A DNA stretch of 7,040 bases from CAYRMV01 sp964425255 (GTDB taxonomy: Bacteria; Bacteroidota; Bacteroidia; Flavobacteriales_D; Crocinitomicaceae). Of this stretch, positions 6,749 to 7,040 are shown piece after piece. Location of the stretch: assembly GCA_964425255.1 (NCBI GenBank), contig CAYRMV010000161.1:1-7040 (forward strand), read 5' to 3'. Numbering within the stretch: the stretch's first letter is position 1; every line of letters begins with the position of its first letter. The translations under genes were made by a program, and so were the position numbers. The notes beneath the pieces are model-generated. The model had not been told where the DNA came from and ran no database searches. It saw only the letters and a list, made by a program, of their open reading frames with translations.

Positions 6749-7040
6749 CTACCTAATCTCCTTTCGCATTGTCCCCAGATAATAAGTTGCGGTATCGCGC
6801 GCACAATAGAAATGAATGTACGCTATGTCATGGTCTTTATTAGGGAAGACATAACTTTCCGTTTGGTTGACCTGAGTAATCAAGACTTCCTCAGATTCTG
6901 CACGAAAAAATTTGCATCCGGTACCTTTTAAGGTCAAAACGGTGCGGTCTGTAGAACTTATATAATCCTTTTTATAATCTCCGTCGAATAAAATTTTAAG
7001 CGTGATCGTCTGAGAATAACCAGCGAAGGATAAGGCACAC
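6749..7040 (-). CDS. Small probably secreted protein of unknown function, 5' end cut by the window
   Basis: The minus-strand frame ending at TAG 6751-6749 is open to the right edge and gives 96 visible residues. The first visible residues (C-A-L-S-F-A-G-Y-S-Q-T) look like the end of a Sec signal peptide, with cleavage near the A-G-Y-S-Q stretch as is common in Bacteroidota. The true start is probably 10-15 codons outside the window, giving a mature protein of roughly 85-90 residues. The rest alternates polar and hydrophobic residues as in β-strands, with two cysteines in the mature part, and ends in basic residues. I recognise no domain. A TTG at 6937 is possible as a start but would discard the signal-like part. 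The 73 bp to the Nudix gene hold a second stop (TGA) directly after the TAG and a weak terminator-like hairpin. An overlapping plus-strand frame is discussed among the rejected items. Confidence 0.55.
   Translation of the reverse strand, partial: CALSFAGYSQTITLKILFDGDYKKDYISSTDRTVLTLKGTGCKFFRAESEEVLITQVNQTESYVFPNKDHDIAYIHFYCARDTATYYLGTMRKEIR

Noticed and set aside
6674..6931. An 85-codon plus-strand frame that would be divergent from the Nudix gene.
   Set aside because: Its ATG overlaps the Nudix start, leaving no room for separate signals, and it has no recognised domain. The minus-strand frame is open to the edge and begins with signal-peptide-like residues, so I prefer that. I cannot fully exclude the plus frame.

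Overview
The window is AT-rich and looks like a defence-island segment of a Bacteroidota chromosome. This rests on three weak but consistent signs. None of the four visible gene starts has a convincing Shine-Dalgarno sequence. The one credible promoter has the TTG-N17-TAnnTTTG pattern of that phylum. The fragment at the right edge begins with what looks like the end of a Bacteroidota-style signal peptide (…ALSFAGYSQ). The taxonomic call is an inference.

Every gene I can support lies on the minus strand, so transcription runs from right to left. From 7040 down to 6749 is the 3' part of a small, probably secreted protein of unknown function. After a 73-bp gap with a weak terminator-like hairpin comes a complete Nudix hydrolase (6675-6283, MutT/NudG-like). 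A 102-bp gap follows, holding a candidate promoter and an overlapping inverted repeat. Then a tightly packed operon fills the rest: a 507-aa DNA cytosine-C5 methyltransferase (6180-4657), a 501-aa MutL/MORC-like GHKL ATPase (4655-3150), and a Z1-domain helicase-like ATPase of at least 1048 aa (3145 to beyond position 1). Intergenic spacings in the operon are 1 bp and 4 bp, so the three proteins are probably translationally coupled and made together.

Methylase, MORC-like ATPase and Z1 protein together are the core of the prokaryotic MORC/Z1 systems that Iyer, Abhiman and Aravind described computationally, and they match the anti-phage system reported as Mza (MutL, Z1, DUF, AIPR). From that family knowledge, the methylase would mark host DNA while the GHKL ATPase and the Z1 motor act on unmarked or invading DNA. 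No recognisable nuclease is in the window. In related loci a PD-(D/E)XK (DUF4420-type) protein and an AIPR protein follow Z1, and here they would lie past position 1. The system is therefore not wholly new, but its mechanism is poorly understood. G+C rises to the right of about 6280, which suggests the operon was inserted beside host genes. I see no RNA genes, IS elements, CRISPR arrays, attachment sites or intergenic gaps above 300 bp.
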